DNA of 64,000 nucleotides from Maribacter sp. MJ134. Lineage in GTDB: Bacteria > Bacteroidota > Bacteroidia > Flavobacteriales > Flavobacteriaceae. The stretch spans positions 3,472,001 through 3,536,000 of the forward strand of contig NZ_CP034570.1 of assembly GCF_003970695.1 (NCBI RefSeq), in the 5' to 3' direction. Every line of letters begins with the position of its first letter. Position 1 is the first letter of the stretch. Positions 1 to 7,922 of the stretch are shown one piece after another. The notes beneath the pieces are model-generated. The model was not told the origin of the DNA. It ran no database searches and was given only the letters and a program-made list of their open reading frames with translations. A program made the position numbers and the translations under genes.

Positions 1-1066
1 TGAAAGATTCTCCAAAATCTAGATTCCCTTTTTTATTGGGCGTAAGACGAAGCGAGTCCACACCAATTTTTCTTTTTTTTACGGTAAAGGTGTCTATAAC
101 CTTGAGAGCATCATTGGTTATCGTAAATACGAGGGAATCCATTTCAAAAGGGGTAAACCAAAAGTTCAGTGTGTCTTTATCGAATTCTTTTAGTACAGTG
201 GTTCTTACGGTATCGGGAATTGCGGAAATGAGGTCTATGCGAAGGTCTTGTCCTTCACCATAATACCCGAAACTAATTTTGTTTTTCGCTGCCATAGAAG
301 GAACAGCGGCCCCGTAATCGGGTATTTCTTTAAACAAGGTCAGCAAATAAATAGAGTCTGTGGGTAAGTTAATGGTGTCCTTTGTAAAGCCAATTTTGTC
401 CGTTTTCTGATTAAAGATATTATCCTTTGCCTCGTCCTTGATTGCAAATAGGGCGTATTTCCCCTCCTTGAGATTTTTAAGCCGAAATATCACCGTGCTA
501 TCCAAGGTATTGGTGATGTAGTTCGGGGGCTTTTGGTAAAGTGTAGAATCGGTGTAGGAAGAATCGATTTTATACAGCATCACACTAATAAAATCATCCG
601 CCTCTTTGTTGAAGGCATCTTTGACAACACCTGCCAACTCCAATGAATCAATGTAATCTCCCGTAGAAAAAACGTAGGTTAAAAAACTATTAGGGTTTCC
701 CTCATTATTGTCCACGATACTCTGTCCAAAATTAAGGGTGTACGTAGTATTTTCTAGAAGAGTGTCTTTAATGGTAATTTCAACAAATTTATTAGCTCCG
801 CCCTGCGGGCTTAATAGAGGAGGATATTTAAGGGGAGGAGAAACTATTAACTGCTCTTGTACATCCTGTAGCTTTACCAACTCATCAAAATAGAGTCGTA
901 TTTTGGCGGATTTAAAGTTAGTGGTCATATTATCTGGCTCCGCTCTTATAAGTGTAGGAGGTGTTTCATCCTTTGGCCCTCCGGTCGGGGTTCCTTTGCG
1001 GGCGCATTGGTAGGATGCGAATACTATGAAAAAAATAAAAATATAGGATAAAAATTTTCGAAACAT
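1..1066 (-). CDS. Ig-like domain lipoprotein, C-terminus cut off by window edge
   Basis: An open frame runs unbroken from an ATG at 1066 to the window edge, about 355 codons. The N-terminus is a hydrophobic signal ending in a cysteine near residue 21 (FASYQC), followed by a Gly/Pro-rich stretch (GTPTGGPKDETPPT) and then segments such as IRLYFDELVKL and TYVLNFGQSIVDNNEGN. These are typical of the bacterial Ig-like (Big_5/SbsA-type) domain found in Bacteroidota surface lipoproteins. It probably sits in the outer membrane as a lipid-anchored beta-sandwich protein; its exact role is unknown. It lies 50 bases downstream of comF on the same strand, so the two may be co-transcribed. The stop codon is outside the window. 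Confidence 0.8.
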   Translation of the reverse strand, partial: MFRKFLSYIFIFFIVFASYQCARKGTPTGGPKDETPPTLIRAEPDNMTTNFKSAKIRLYFDELVKLQDVQEQLIVSPPLKYPPLLSPQGGANKFVEITIKDTLLENTTYTLNFGQSIVDNNEGNPNSFLTYVFSTGDYIDSLELAGVVKDAFNKEADDFISVMLYKIDSSYTDSTLYQKPPNYITNTLDSTVIFRLKNLKEGKYALFAIKDEAKDNIFNQKTDKIGFTKDTINLPTDSIYLLTLFKEIPDYGAAVPSMAAKNKISFGYYGEGQDLRIDLISAIPDTVRTTVLKEFDKDTLNFWFTPFEMDSLVFTITNDALKVIDTFTVKKRKIGVDSLRLTPNKKGNLDFGESF

Positions 1067-1116
1067 CGATATAATTTCTAGAACAAAGAAACAACATATT
1101 TTATAGAAAATGGTAA

Positions 1117-1820
1117 TCATTCAACTACGGCCATAGTGGCGATATAAACAACGGTTCCTTCAATTTTTTTCAACGGCCGGCCACAGATTTCCATGGTAGC
1201 ACCAGTGGTAATTACATCATCTACCAATAGTATTCTTTTATTTTTTAGGATTTTCTCATCAGTAACTTCATATAAGGATCTGTTATCATACCATCTTGCT
1301 AATCTACTTCTCTTGGTTTGGGTTTTGGTGTTGGCGGTCTTTATGAGTACATTCTCCAGATACGTACTGTTTAAATGAAATGCCAATCGTTTTGCGAAGA
1401 GTGCGGTTTGATTGTATCCTCTCTTTTTAAGTTTTTTTCATGCAGAGGCACAGGTATTACATAATCTACTTTTTCTAAATGATTATTCTCGCTTATTTGT
1501 TGACCGAACCAATCTCCCAGAAAAGCACCGATTTGTTCTTGGTTTCTGTATTTCAGATTATGAATAAGGTTCTTTACAATACCTTGATCAGTGAAAAATA
1601 AGAAGGAATTGGCCTTTTTAATGTTAATTCTGCCATAAAAAATACGATCTACCCTGTTTTCGTCGTTAAAGTTATAATCGGTGAGCGGTAATTGATGTCG
1701 ACAAACGGTACACAGATGTTGCTCTCCTCCGTTTAATCGCGCATTACATCCAAAACATACCCTTGGTAATAGGAGGTTGTTTATAGCATTTAGTATATTT
1801 GGTAGCTTGTTGCGAAACAA
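1117..1820 (-). pseudogene. comF: ComF family phosphoribosyltransferase, split by a -1 frameshift
   Basis: Two overlapping frames together make one ComF protein of about 234 residues. The first (1820 to 1371, TTG start) has the zinc-ribbon CFGCNARL...CTVC and the conserved PVPLHEKNL. The second (through 1117) carries the rest: KRGYNQTALFAKRLAFHL, NTKTQTKRSRLARW and the PRPP-binding loop ILLVDDVITTGAT. The break is at a run of seven A (seven T on the plus strand, 1432-1438), where one extra A would restore the frame. ComF proteins take part in DNA uptake during natural transformation. An in-frame stop just upstream of the TTG excludes a longer start. The cause may be a real mutation, a homopolymer sequencing error or programmed slippage: the run forms the heptamer A AAA AAC in the correct phase. 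Confidence 0.85.
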
Positions 1821-1862
1821 ATCTTAAGTATCTATTAACCTACTATAAGGCCAACTTTATTG

Positions 1863-2759
1863 ATGGACAGTCAAGATAATAAATTCAATTATAAAATAAT
1901 ACTTGCTGCTTTGGTCGCCGTTATTATCGGCATTCTAATTGCATTTTACTACAGCTATGCACAGTCCAAAACACAAATCAATTTTTTAGAGCAGGAAAAA
2001 GACATTTTGGTAAAAGATCTTACCATTATGAAGGCCGACGTCGATCGTCTTTCGGCTTTAAGTGAAATGAACGAAATTGAGCTTGAAGATTCCAAATATA
2101 AAGTACAACAGTTGTTGGATTCCGTTGGTAGATTAAATTTTACCGTGGAGAAACTAAGGGAGTATAAGACAGAACTTAGAAGGTTGGAGGCCAAGAACGA
2201 TAGTTTAAAGCTTAAGAACAATTTCCTTCGTTATAATAATATGTTACTTACGGATAAGTACGACGAGACTCGAAAGGAGATAGAAATTCTTAGGGCCAAT
2301 AGCAGTTCCTTGGCAGAGGCAGAGGCCTTGCAGCGGCGGAAGATTATGGAGCTGAACCAAAAATTGAAGAACAAAAGTTATCTAAAAATGGATTTCTCCG
2401 AGGGAGATGGTTTTAGGATGAGAGGAACCAGACCTATACTGACCAACAAGGCTTCGACCATAGAGAAATTAAGAGGATGTGTAACCGTCCTGGCCGACGC
2501 TAGTGAGGGGGAGGAAGAAAAGGTTATTTACCTACAGTTTCTAGACCCGGACAAACAAATTATAGAGGATAATGCCAATACGATTACCGTAAACGGTAAC
2601 ATTTATAGTAAGCGTGTAGAATTTATCTACATGGGCATAGAAACTTCCGTGTGCGAAGCGGTTACGGTTCCTGAGGGCTCTCTAAAAGAAGGGACCTATA
2701 CACTTAATGTTTTTGAAGATGAGCGTTTGATTACTTCTTCAGAATTTCAACTAAAATAA
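1863..2759 (+). CDS. Membrane-anchored coiled-coil protein, unknown function
   Basis: A single N-terminal membrane segment (about residues 11-32, IILAALVAVIIGILIAFYY) is followed by a long heptad-like, Lys/Glu/Leu-rich region to about residue 170 that should form a coiled coil, then a small globular C-terminal domain with beta character (GCVTVLADASEGEEEKVIYL and following). The protein is probably anchored in the inner membrane with the coiled coil in the periplasm. I chose the ATG at 1863; a TTG one codon upstream would add one residue. It is divergent from comF with only 42 bases between them and sits 37 bases before glyS. I do not recognise a characterised family. Confidence 0.8.
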   Translation: MDSQDNKFNYKIILAALVAVIIGILIAFYYSYAQSKTQINFLEQEKDILVKDLTIMKADVDRLSALSEMNEIELEDSKYKVQQLLDSVGRLNFTVEKLREYKTELRRLEAKNDSLKLKNNFLRYNNMLLTDKYDETRKEIEILRANSSSLAEAEALQRRKIMELNQKLKNKSYLKMDFSEGDGFRMRGTRPILTNKASTIEKLRGCVTVLADASEGEEEKVIYLQFLDPDKQIIEDNANTITVNGNIYSKRVEFIYMGIETSVCEAVTVPEGSLKEGTYTLNVFEDERLITSSEFQLK

Positions 2760-2796
2760 TTACAGTTCTTTTGACCTAAAATTCTATTTTTGCCGC

Positions 2797-4341
2797 ATGG
2801 CAAATCAAGAAGATAGTTTTAAGAAGGTTATATCCCACGCAAAGGAATACGGCTATGTATTCCAATCCAGCGAAATTTATGATGGATTAAGTGCCGTTTA
2901 TGATTACGGACAAAATGGTGTTGAGCTAAAAAAGAACATTCGCGAGTATTGGTGGAAAGCCATGGTGCAACTGAATGATAACATCGTTGGTCTCGATTCC
3001 GCCATATTTATGCATCCCACTACATGGAAGGCCTCTGGCCACGTTGATGCATTCAATGACCCCTTAATAGATAATAAAGACTCTAAAAAGCGCTATAGGG
3101 CAGATGTCCTTATCGAGGATTATGTTGGTAAACTAGATGCTAAAATAGAGAAAGAAGTAAAAAAAGCAGCTAAAAGATTTGGGGATGCCTTTGATAAGGA
3201 GCAGTTTTTGGCGACCAACCAAAGAGTGGTAGATTACCAAGAGCAAGGTAAGGCCATTTTGAGCCGTATGGGAAAGTCTTTGGAGAAAGAAGATTTAGCG
3301 GATGTAAAGGTACTTATCGAGGAATTGGATATCGCCTGCCCCATGTCCGGGTCCAAAAACTGGACAGACGTGAAGCAATTTAATCTCATGTTCGGCACAA
3401 AATTGGGAGCCAGCGCCGATAGTGCTATGGACCTGTATTTAAGACCGGAGACCGCCCAAGGTATCTTTGTTAACTTCTTGAACGTTCAGAAGAGCGGAAG
3501 GATGAAAATTCCTTTTGGTATTGCACAGACGGGAAAGGCCTTTAGAAATGAAATTGTCGCTAGACAGTTCATTTTTAGAATGCGCGAGTTTGAACAGATG
3601 GAAATGCAATTTTTCATTCAACCGGGAACACAAAAGGAATGGTACGATACCTGGAAAGAGAAACGAATGAAATGGCACTTATCTTTAGGGCTGGGTCAAG
3701 ATAATTACCGTTTTCATGATCATGATAAGCTGGCGCATTATGCAGACGCCGCCGCGGATATAGAATTCCGTTTTCCATTCGGATTTAAAGAATTAGAAGG
3801 AATTCACTCCCGTACAGATTTTGATCTGTCTAAACATCAAGAATTCTCAGGCAAAAAACTTCAATATTTTGACCATGAGACTAACAAAAACTATGTTCCA
3901 TACGTTTTGGAAACATCTATAGGTCTAGATCGCATGTTCTTAGCGGTCTTTTCTAACTCCTTACAGGAAGAGGAGCTAGAGAACGGTACTACGAGGACGG
4001 TACTTAAATTACCAGCGGTACTGGCGCCAACAAAGGCCGCCGTACTTCCATTGGTAAAGAAAGATGGGTTACCAGAACTGGCAAATGAAATTATTGATGA
4101 TTTAAAATGGGATTTTAACGTGCTTTACGACCAAAAGGATGCAGTAGGTCGCAGGTATCGCAGGCAGGATGCCAATGGCACACCATTTTGCATTACGGTT
4201 GATCATGATTCTTTAGAAGATAGGACGGTCACTATTCGTCATCGCGATACTATGGAGCAAGAAAGGGTAGCTATTTCAGATTTAAAATCGATACTGCATA
4301 AGGCCGTGGATATGCGTTCGTGGTTAAAAAAGATGGAGTAG
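2797..4341 (+). CDS. glyS: Glycyl-tRNA synthetase (homodimeric class II)
   Basis: The protein charges tRNA-Gly with glycine in the cytoplasm. The 514 residues match the single-chain alpha2 type: an N-terminal part with SAVYDYGQNGVELKKNIREYWW, class II motif 2 (AFRNEIVARQFIFRMREFEQMEMQF, split here for length: FRNEI then RMREFEQME), motif 3 near GLDRMFLAV, and a C-terminal anticodon-binding domain with GRRYRRQDANGTPFCITVD. The ATG at 2797 is close behind a TATTTTTG box at 2785-2792, so the mRNA leader may be very short. It starts 37 bases after the coiled-coil gene and is followed by the methyltransferase island. Confidence 0.97.
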   Translation: MANQEDSFKKVISHAKEYGYVFQSSEIYDGLSAVYDYGQNGVELKKNIREYWWKAMVQLNDNIVGLDSAIFMHPTTWKASGHVDAFNDPLIDNKDSKKRYRADVLIEDYVGKLDAKIEKEVKKAAKRFGDAFDKEQFLATNQRVVDYQEQGKAILSRMGKSLEKEDLADVKVLIEELDIACPMSGSKNWTDVKQFNLMFGTKLGASADSAMDLYLRPETAQGIFVNFLNVQKSGRMKIPFGIAQTGKAFRNEIVARQFIFRMREFEQMEMQFFIQPGTQKEWYDTWKEKRMKWHLSLGLGQDNYRFHDHDKLAHYADAAADIEFRFPFGFKELEGIHSRTDFDLSKHQEFSGKKLQYFDHETNKNYVPYVLETSIGLDRMFLAVFSNSLQEEELENGTTRTVLKLPAVLAPTKAAVLPLVKKDGLPELANEIIDDLKWDFNVLYDQKDAVGRRYRRQDANGTPFCITVDHDSLEDRTVTIRHRDTMEQERVAISDLKSILHKAVDMRSWLKKME

Positions 4342-4391
4342 GTTTTTTAGACCTTTGTTTGGCTCTAATTCCAATATGCAAGAATTAAATG

Positions 4392-4399
4392 TATTTTTG
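4392..4399 (+). promoter_or_regulatory. Putative TAnnTTTG -7 box of the methyltransferase operon
   Basis: TATTTTTG matches the Bacteroidota sigma-A -7 consensus TAnnTTTG and ends five bases before the ATG. No TTG is found at the usual distance upstream, so it is a one-element match; if real, the transcript would be nearly leaderless. Confidence 0.35.
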
Positions 4400-4404
4400 T
4401 TATT

Positions 4405-7293
4405 ATGGAGACTATGGTAATCGATGAAGTATTGGAAAAGCTTGACTTCAATGTAAAGTCTACCTATTCTACTTTGTTTTTTACTTCTAAAAGTTATTCT
4501 TCCAACGAAATTTTATTTGAAGAGAAATTGATTCTTGATGCTGCCAAAAAGTTGAGAGCAACGGCAGTTTATTTTAGAAGATTCCCTGATAATCAGTCTT
4601 CTAAAGCACAGCTATTCGTATTTGATAATTCAAATCTAAGATTATCAAAAAATGAACTTGCAGATATCCATCGTAAAATATGGAGTGCTGGAATAGTACC
4701 AATTTATTATGTTTTTGATAGAACAAATCTTCATATTTATGATGCTAGAAAGCAAGTAGACTATGATCAGGTTTCTAAGGAAATCAGTGTTTCTCCATTT
4801 GATGTTTTGTCACTTATATCCGCTTCGCACCAAGATTACGAAAAATACTCTGCCAAGCTTTTTTCTAATGGCGTGTTTTGGGAACAAAAAGTTTTGAATA
4901 ACAGGTTTTTAAGTAAGGGCAGTTCAGAAAACAAGTTAATCGAAGGTTTAAAAAAAGTTAGGACTCACTTTATAATAGAAAGTGGGATTGAAAAGTCTTT
5001 GGCACAACAATTATTGGTGCTATCAATTCTAGTCAAGTATTTGGAAGAAAGGATTGATGAAAAGGGCAATCATGTTTTCCCAAGCAATTATTTTAACAAA
5101 TATGATGGGGCATCTTCTTTTTGCGAGATACTGAAAAAAGGGTTTGTTACGGATTTTTTCGATGAATTAAGCTCCCAGTTCAATGGTAAGATATTTGAAT
5201 TAAAAGATACTGACAAGGCTATTCTAAAAAATACCGACCTTGGTAAACTTGCCAATTATCTTGATGGTAGTTTGGATGGCAATCAACTCGTATTATGGCC
5301 CTTGTATTCATTTGATTATTTGCCAGTAGAACTTATTAGCCGTATTTACGAAGAATTTATAGATCAGCGTAAGGATGCCGTCTTTACCCCAATTCATCTA
5401 GCACGTTTAATGGTAGATGAGTGTATGCCGATTTTAGAACCAAAGTTGGACTATAAAGTAATTGACGTTAGCTGTGGTTCTGGAGTTTTTTTGGTTGCTG
5501 TTTTTAAAAGAATGGTGCAATGGTGGCAAAAAATACATTATGATAAAACAGGGGAAGTTATTTCTCCAAAAATCAACAACTTAAAGGACATCCTTAAAAA
5601 TTCAATTTACGGTGTAGATATAGAGGAAGATTCTGTGAGACTATCCGTTTTTAGTTTGAGCATCGCCTTATGTGATATGCTGACTCCTACAGAGATATGG
5701 ACAGATTTACGTTTTGACGATTTACGGGAGAAGAATATTTATGAAGGTAACTTCTTCAAGTATCTAATGGATAACGAAAAGGGTCGTTTTGATTTGGTAA
5801 TTGGCAATCCGCCATTTGAAGATAAGGTTAAGAATTTTGATAGTCTTATTTCTGAATTTAATATAAATATCCCCTATCATATTCCAAGAAATCAAATTGC
5901 TATGCTTTTTTTACAGCAAGCTATGAAACTCTTAAAGCCAGACGGTTTGCTTTCATTTGTTATGCCTTCCGGACCTTTACTTTACAATAATACTTTAGAT
6001 TTTAGAAAGGAGTTCTTCTCTAGGTATGAAGTACCGCAAATTATTGATTTATCGGAATTAAGGGACTCCGGTGTACTATTTGAAAAGACTATTGCTACGG
6101 CCGTAATTTTCGCAAAAAATAGAAAACCATCTCAAAATCATCATATTCTTCACATCGCTACAAAAAGAACTAAAACAACCAGAGAGCGTTTGTTCTTTGA
6201 GATTGATAGTTATGATATGAATAATGTTTCGCAAGAGGTTGCTGAAAATGACTTGGTAGTTTGGAAATCGAATTTGGTAGGAGGTTATCAGTTATATTTT
6301 CTTATTAAGAGATTTGATGGGCTTAGAAAATTAGGAAGTTTTCTGGATTTCAAAAGGAGAAATGATGATTGGGAAGTTGGACTAGGATATCAAATTGCAA
6401 GAAAAACCAAGCCCGCACCTCACCTCACAGGACATCTAATGGTAGAAACAAAAGATTTCACAGAAGAAGGCGTTCTAAAAACAAAAATCGAAAATGAGAC
6501 AAAATTCCAATGGTCAAGAGAACCCAATAAGAATATATTTTTGGCTCCGCACCTTCTAATAAAAAGAACTATTGGAAAGAATAATTTTACCGCACACCTT
6601 TTGAACTATGATCTAATATTTAAAGAAAGAATAATAGGAATATATGCGCCCTTAAATCAAAAAGAAGAACTAAGACTATTGGAGTTGACCTTAAAAGAGA
6701 ATTATATATTTTACAAACTTTTCTTAATGGCTACTAGTGCCGAGGCAGGTATTAGTAGGTCAGGAGGGTACGTAATGTATATGAAAGATGTCTTAAACCT
6801 TCCTTATCCGGAAAATAAAGAAAATCTCTCTTTATCAATTTCTGAAGAAATAATTAAAGCAGACGTTCTTAATTACAAATTAGAAGAACTTTCTAAAGGA
6901 GAAAAGGCAAAACTTAATACGAAAAAAACCGAGGCAGAGGGCTTAGAAGAATTTGGAAAAACATTTTGCGAAAGTTTAAATCCAATTTATAATAATGACA
7001 ATAAAGTTTTTAAGCCATTAGCGCCAATAGAGACGCTTTCATACATATGTTTCCCTTTCTCTTATGCCAACCAAGAACTTTCGATTGATACAATTAAAAA
7101 AATAAAGGAAGGAGATTTATCAGAATTAATAGAAAACCAACAAGAATCAGTTTTATATAGAAGGGTTTTAAGGTTATATCAAAAGGATATTATATTTCTT
7201 ATTAAGCCAAAAACACTTCGGTATTGGTTAAAATCTGTTGCATTGAGGGATGCTGGTGATGTGATGATAGATTTGGTGAATAGTGGTTATTAG
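4405..7293 (+). CDS. N6-adenine DNA methyltransferase of a restriction-modification-like module
   Basis: 962 residues. The SAM-binding motif I is DVSCGSG (354-360), preceded by FTPIHLARLMV (about 327-337), with a GVDIEEDSVRLS segment near 403; the catalytic motif is NPPF (468-471, in FDLVIGNPPF). This is the gamma-class N6-adenine methyltransferase pattern of Eco57I/type IIG-like enzymes. The C-terminal 350 residues probably recognise the DNA target. The N-terminal 130 residues (LRATAVYFRRF, AQLFVFDNSN, VPIYYVFDRTNLHIYD) resemble the nuclease-like head of type IIG enzymes, but I see no intact D...ExK site. The next gene overlaps the stop by one base (TAGTG), which implies translational coupling. 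The region is visibly AT-rich: 17 of 60 bases are G/C at 6781-6840 against 29 of 60 in glyS at 3301-3360. This suggests horizontal transfer. Confidence 0.87.
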   Translation: METMVIDEVLEKLDFNVKSTYSTLFFTSKSYSSNEILFEEKLILDAAKKLRATAVYFRRFPDNQSSKAQLFVFDNSNLRLSKNELADIHRKIWSAGIVPIYYVFDRTNLHIYDARKQVDYDQVSKEISVSPFDVLSLISASHQDYEKYSAKLFSNGVFWEQKVLNNRFLSKGSSENKLIEGLKKVRTHFIIESGIEKSLAQQLLVLSILVKYLEERIDEKGNHVFPSNYFNKYDGASSFCEILKKGFVTDFFDELSSQFNGKIFELKDTDKAILKNTDLGKLANYLDGSLDGNQLVLWPLYSFDYLPVELISRIYEEFIDQRKDAVFTPIHLARLMVDECMPILEPKLDYKVIDVSCGSGVFLVAVFKRMVQWWQKIHYDKTGEVISPKINNLKDILKNSIYGVDIEEDSVRLSVFSLSIALCDMLTPTEIWTDLRFDDLREKNIYEGNFFKYLMDNEKGRFDLVIGNPPFEDKVKNFDSLISEFNINIPYHIPRNQIAMLFLQQAMKLLKPDGLLSFVMPSGPLLYNNTLDFRKEFFSRYEVPQIIDLSELRDSGVLFEKTIATAVIFAKNRKPSQNHHILHIATKRTKTTRERLFFEIDSYDMNNVSQEVAENDLVVWKSNLVGGYQLYFLIKRFDGLRKLGSFLDFKRRNDDWEVGLGYQIARKTKPAPHLTGHLMVETKDFTEEGVLKTKIENETKFQWSREPNKNIFLAPHLLIKRTIGKNNFTAHLLNYDLIFKERIIGIYAPLNQKEELRLLELTLKENYIFYKLFLMATSAEAGISRSGGYVMYMKDVLNLPYPENKENLSLSISEEIIKADVLNYKLEELSKGEKAKLNTKKTEAEGLEEFGKTFCESLNPIYNNDNKVFKPLAPIETLSYICFPFSYANQELSIDTIKKIKEGDLSELIENQQESVLYRRVLRLYQKDIIFLIKPKTLRYWLKSVALRDAGDVMIDLVNSGY

Positions 7294-7922
7294 TGATAAG
7301 CAAACAAGGACATAATCGACCTACATCGGTAAAGGAATTTTCAATTCCAGAAGATTATACGGTACAACGAATATTGGTCTTTGTAAAAAACACCTTACCT
7401 AAGTTTGAAACCATTATTAAACAGTCCAAAAGCAGCCTTTATAAAGAAGATGATATATCTAAAGAACTGTTCCGGTATCTCGGAGATATAGCACGTGAAG
7501 AGAATTTATTGTTTCAATTTAACGAGAAAAAAGGTGTAGATTTTACCGTGTATGTGCATCCTTTTCAATTTGGTGCACAACCCTTGTTTATGATTGAAGC
7601 AAAAAGACTTTGCAAAACTAGTTATGATTATGTGTCTGGTCGTAATGGCGGTATTGAGCGAATTAAAAGAGAACAGGATGATTTTGGAAAGCATCTCAAT
7701 AATGGAGCAATAGTCGGTTATATTCAGGATGAGAATCAAATATATTGGGAGAGAAAAATAAATAGGTGGATTGATGATTTAATTAGCAGGGAAACAGATA
7801 TTGTTTGGGATTTAAAGGATAAAATAGTTCCTAATACACCGAATTCAACATATAAATCCGAACACTCTAGAATCTCAAAACAAAAAATTGAAATACATCA
7901 TTTCTGGATTAACTTAAATTAA
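7293..7922 (+). CDS. PD-(D/E)XK nuclease-like partner of the methyltransferase
   Basis: 209 residues starting at a GTG that overlaps the methyltransferase stop. A core PD-(D/E)XK signature can be read: a helix with E58 (ISKELFRYLG), D83 (KKGVDFTVYV) and E102-A-K104 (PLFMIEAKRL), followed by a helix IERIKREQDDFGKHL and a strand AIVGYI. This is the arrangement of a restriction-type nuclease active site. I do not recognise a named family. Its position suggests it is the cleaving subunit, or an accessory nuclease, acting with the upstream methyltransferase against unmodified DNA. Its 3' end overlaps by four bases with the convergent TonB receptor gene. The nuclease assignment rests on motif spacing only. 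Confidence 0.7.
   Translation: MISKQGHNRPTSVKEFSIPEDYTVQRILVFVKNTLPKFETIIKQSKSSLYKEDDISKELFRYLGDIAREENLLFQFNEKKGVDFTVYVHPFQFGAQPLFMIEAKRLCKTSYDYVSGRNGGIERIKREQDDFGKHLNNGAIVGYIQDENQIYWERKINRWIDDLISRETDIVWDLKDKIVPNTPNSTYKSEHSRISKQKIEIHHFWINLN

Noticed and set aside
1117..1386. Second half of comF as an independent 89-residue gene
   Set aside because: Its first codon is a TTG that encodes an internal leucine of ComF, and the sequence continues the ComF family pattern across the break, so it is one gene with a frameshift.
4342..4404. Transposon or att-site scar at the left edge of the methyltransferase island
   Set aside because: I found no inverted or direct repeat or tRNA fragment matching the right edge near 7920.
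7506..7739. 77-residue minus-strand frame within the nuclease gene
   Set aside because: It lies wholly inside a well-supported gene, has no recognisable domain and is explained as an antisense shadow.
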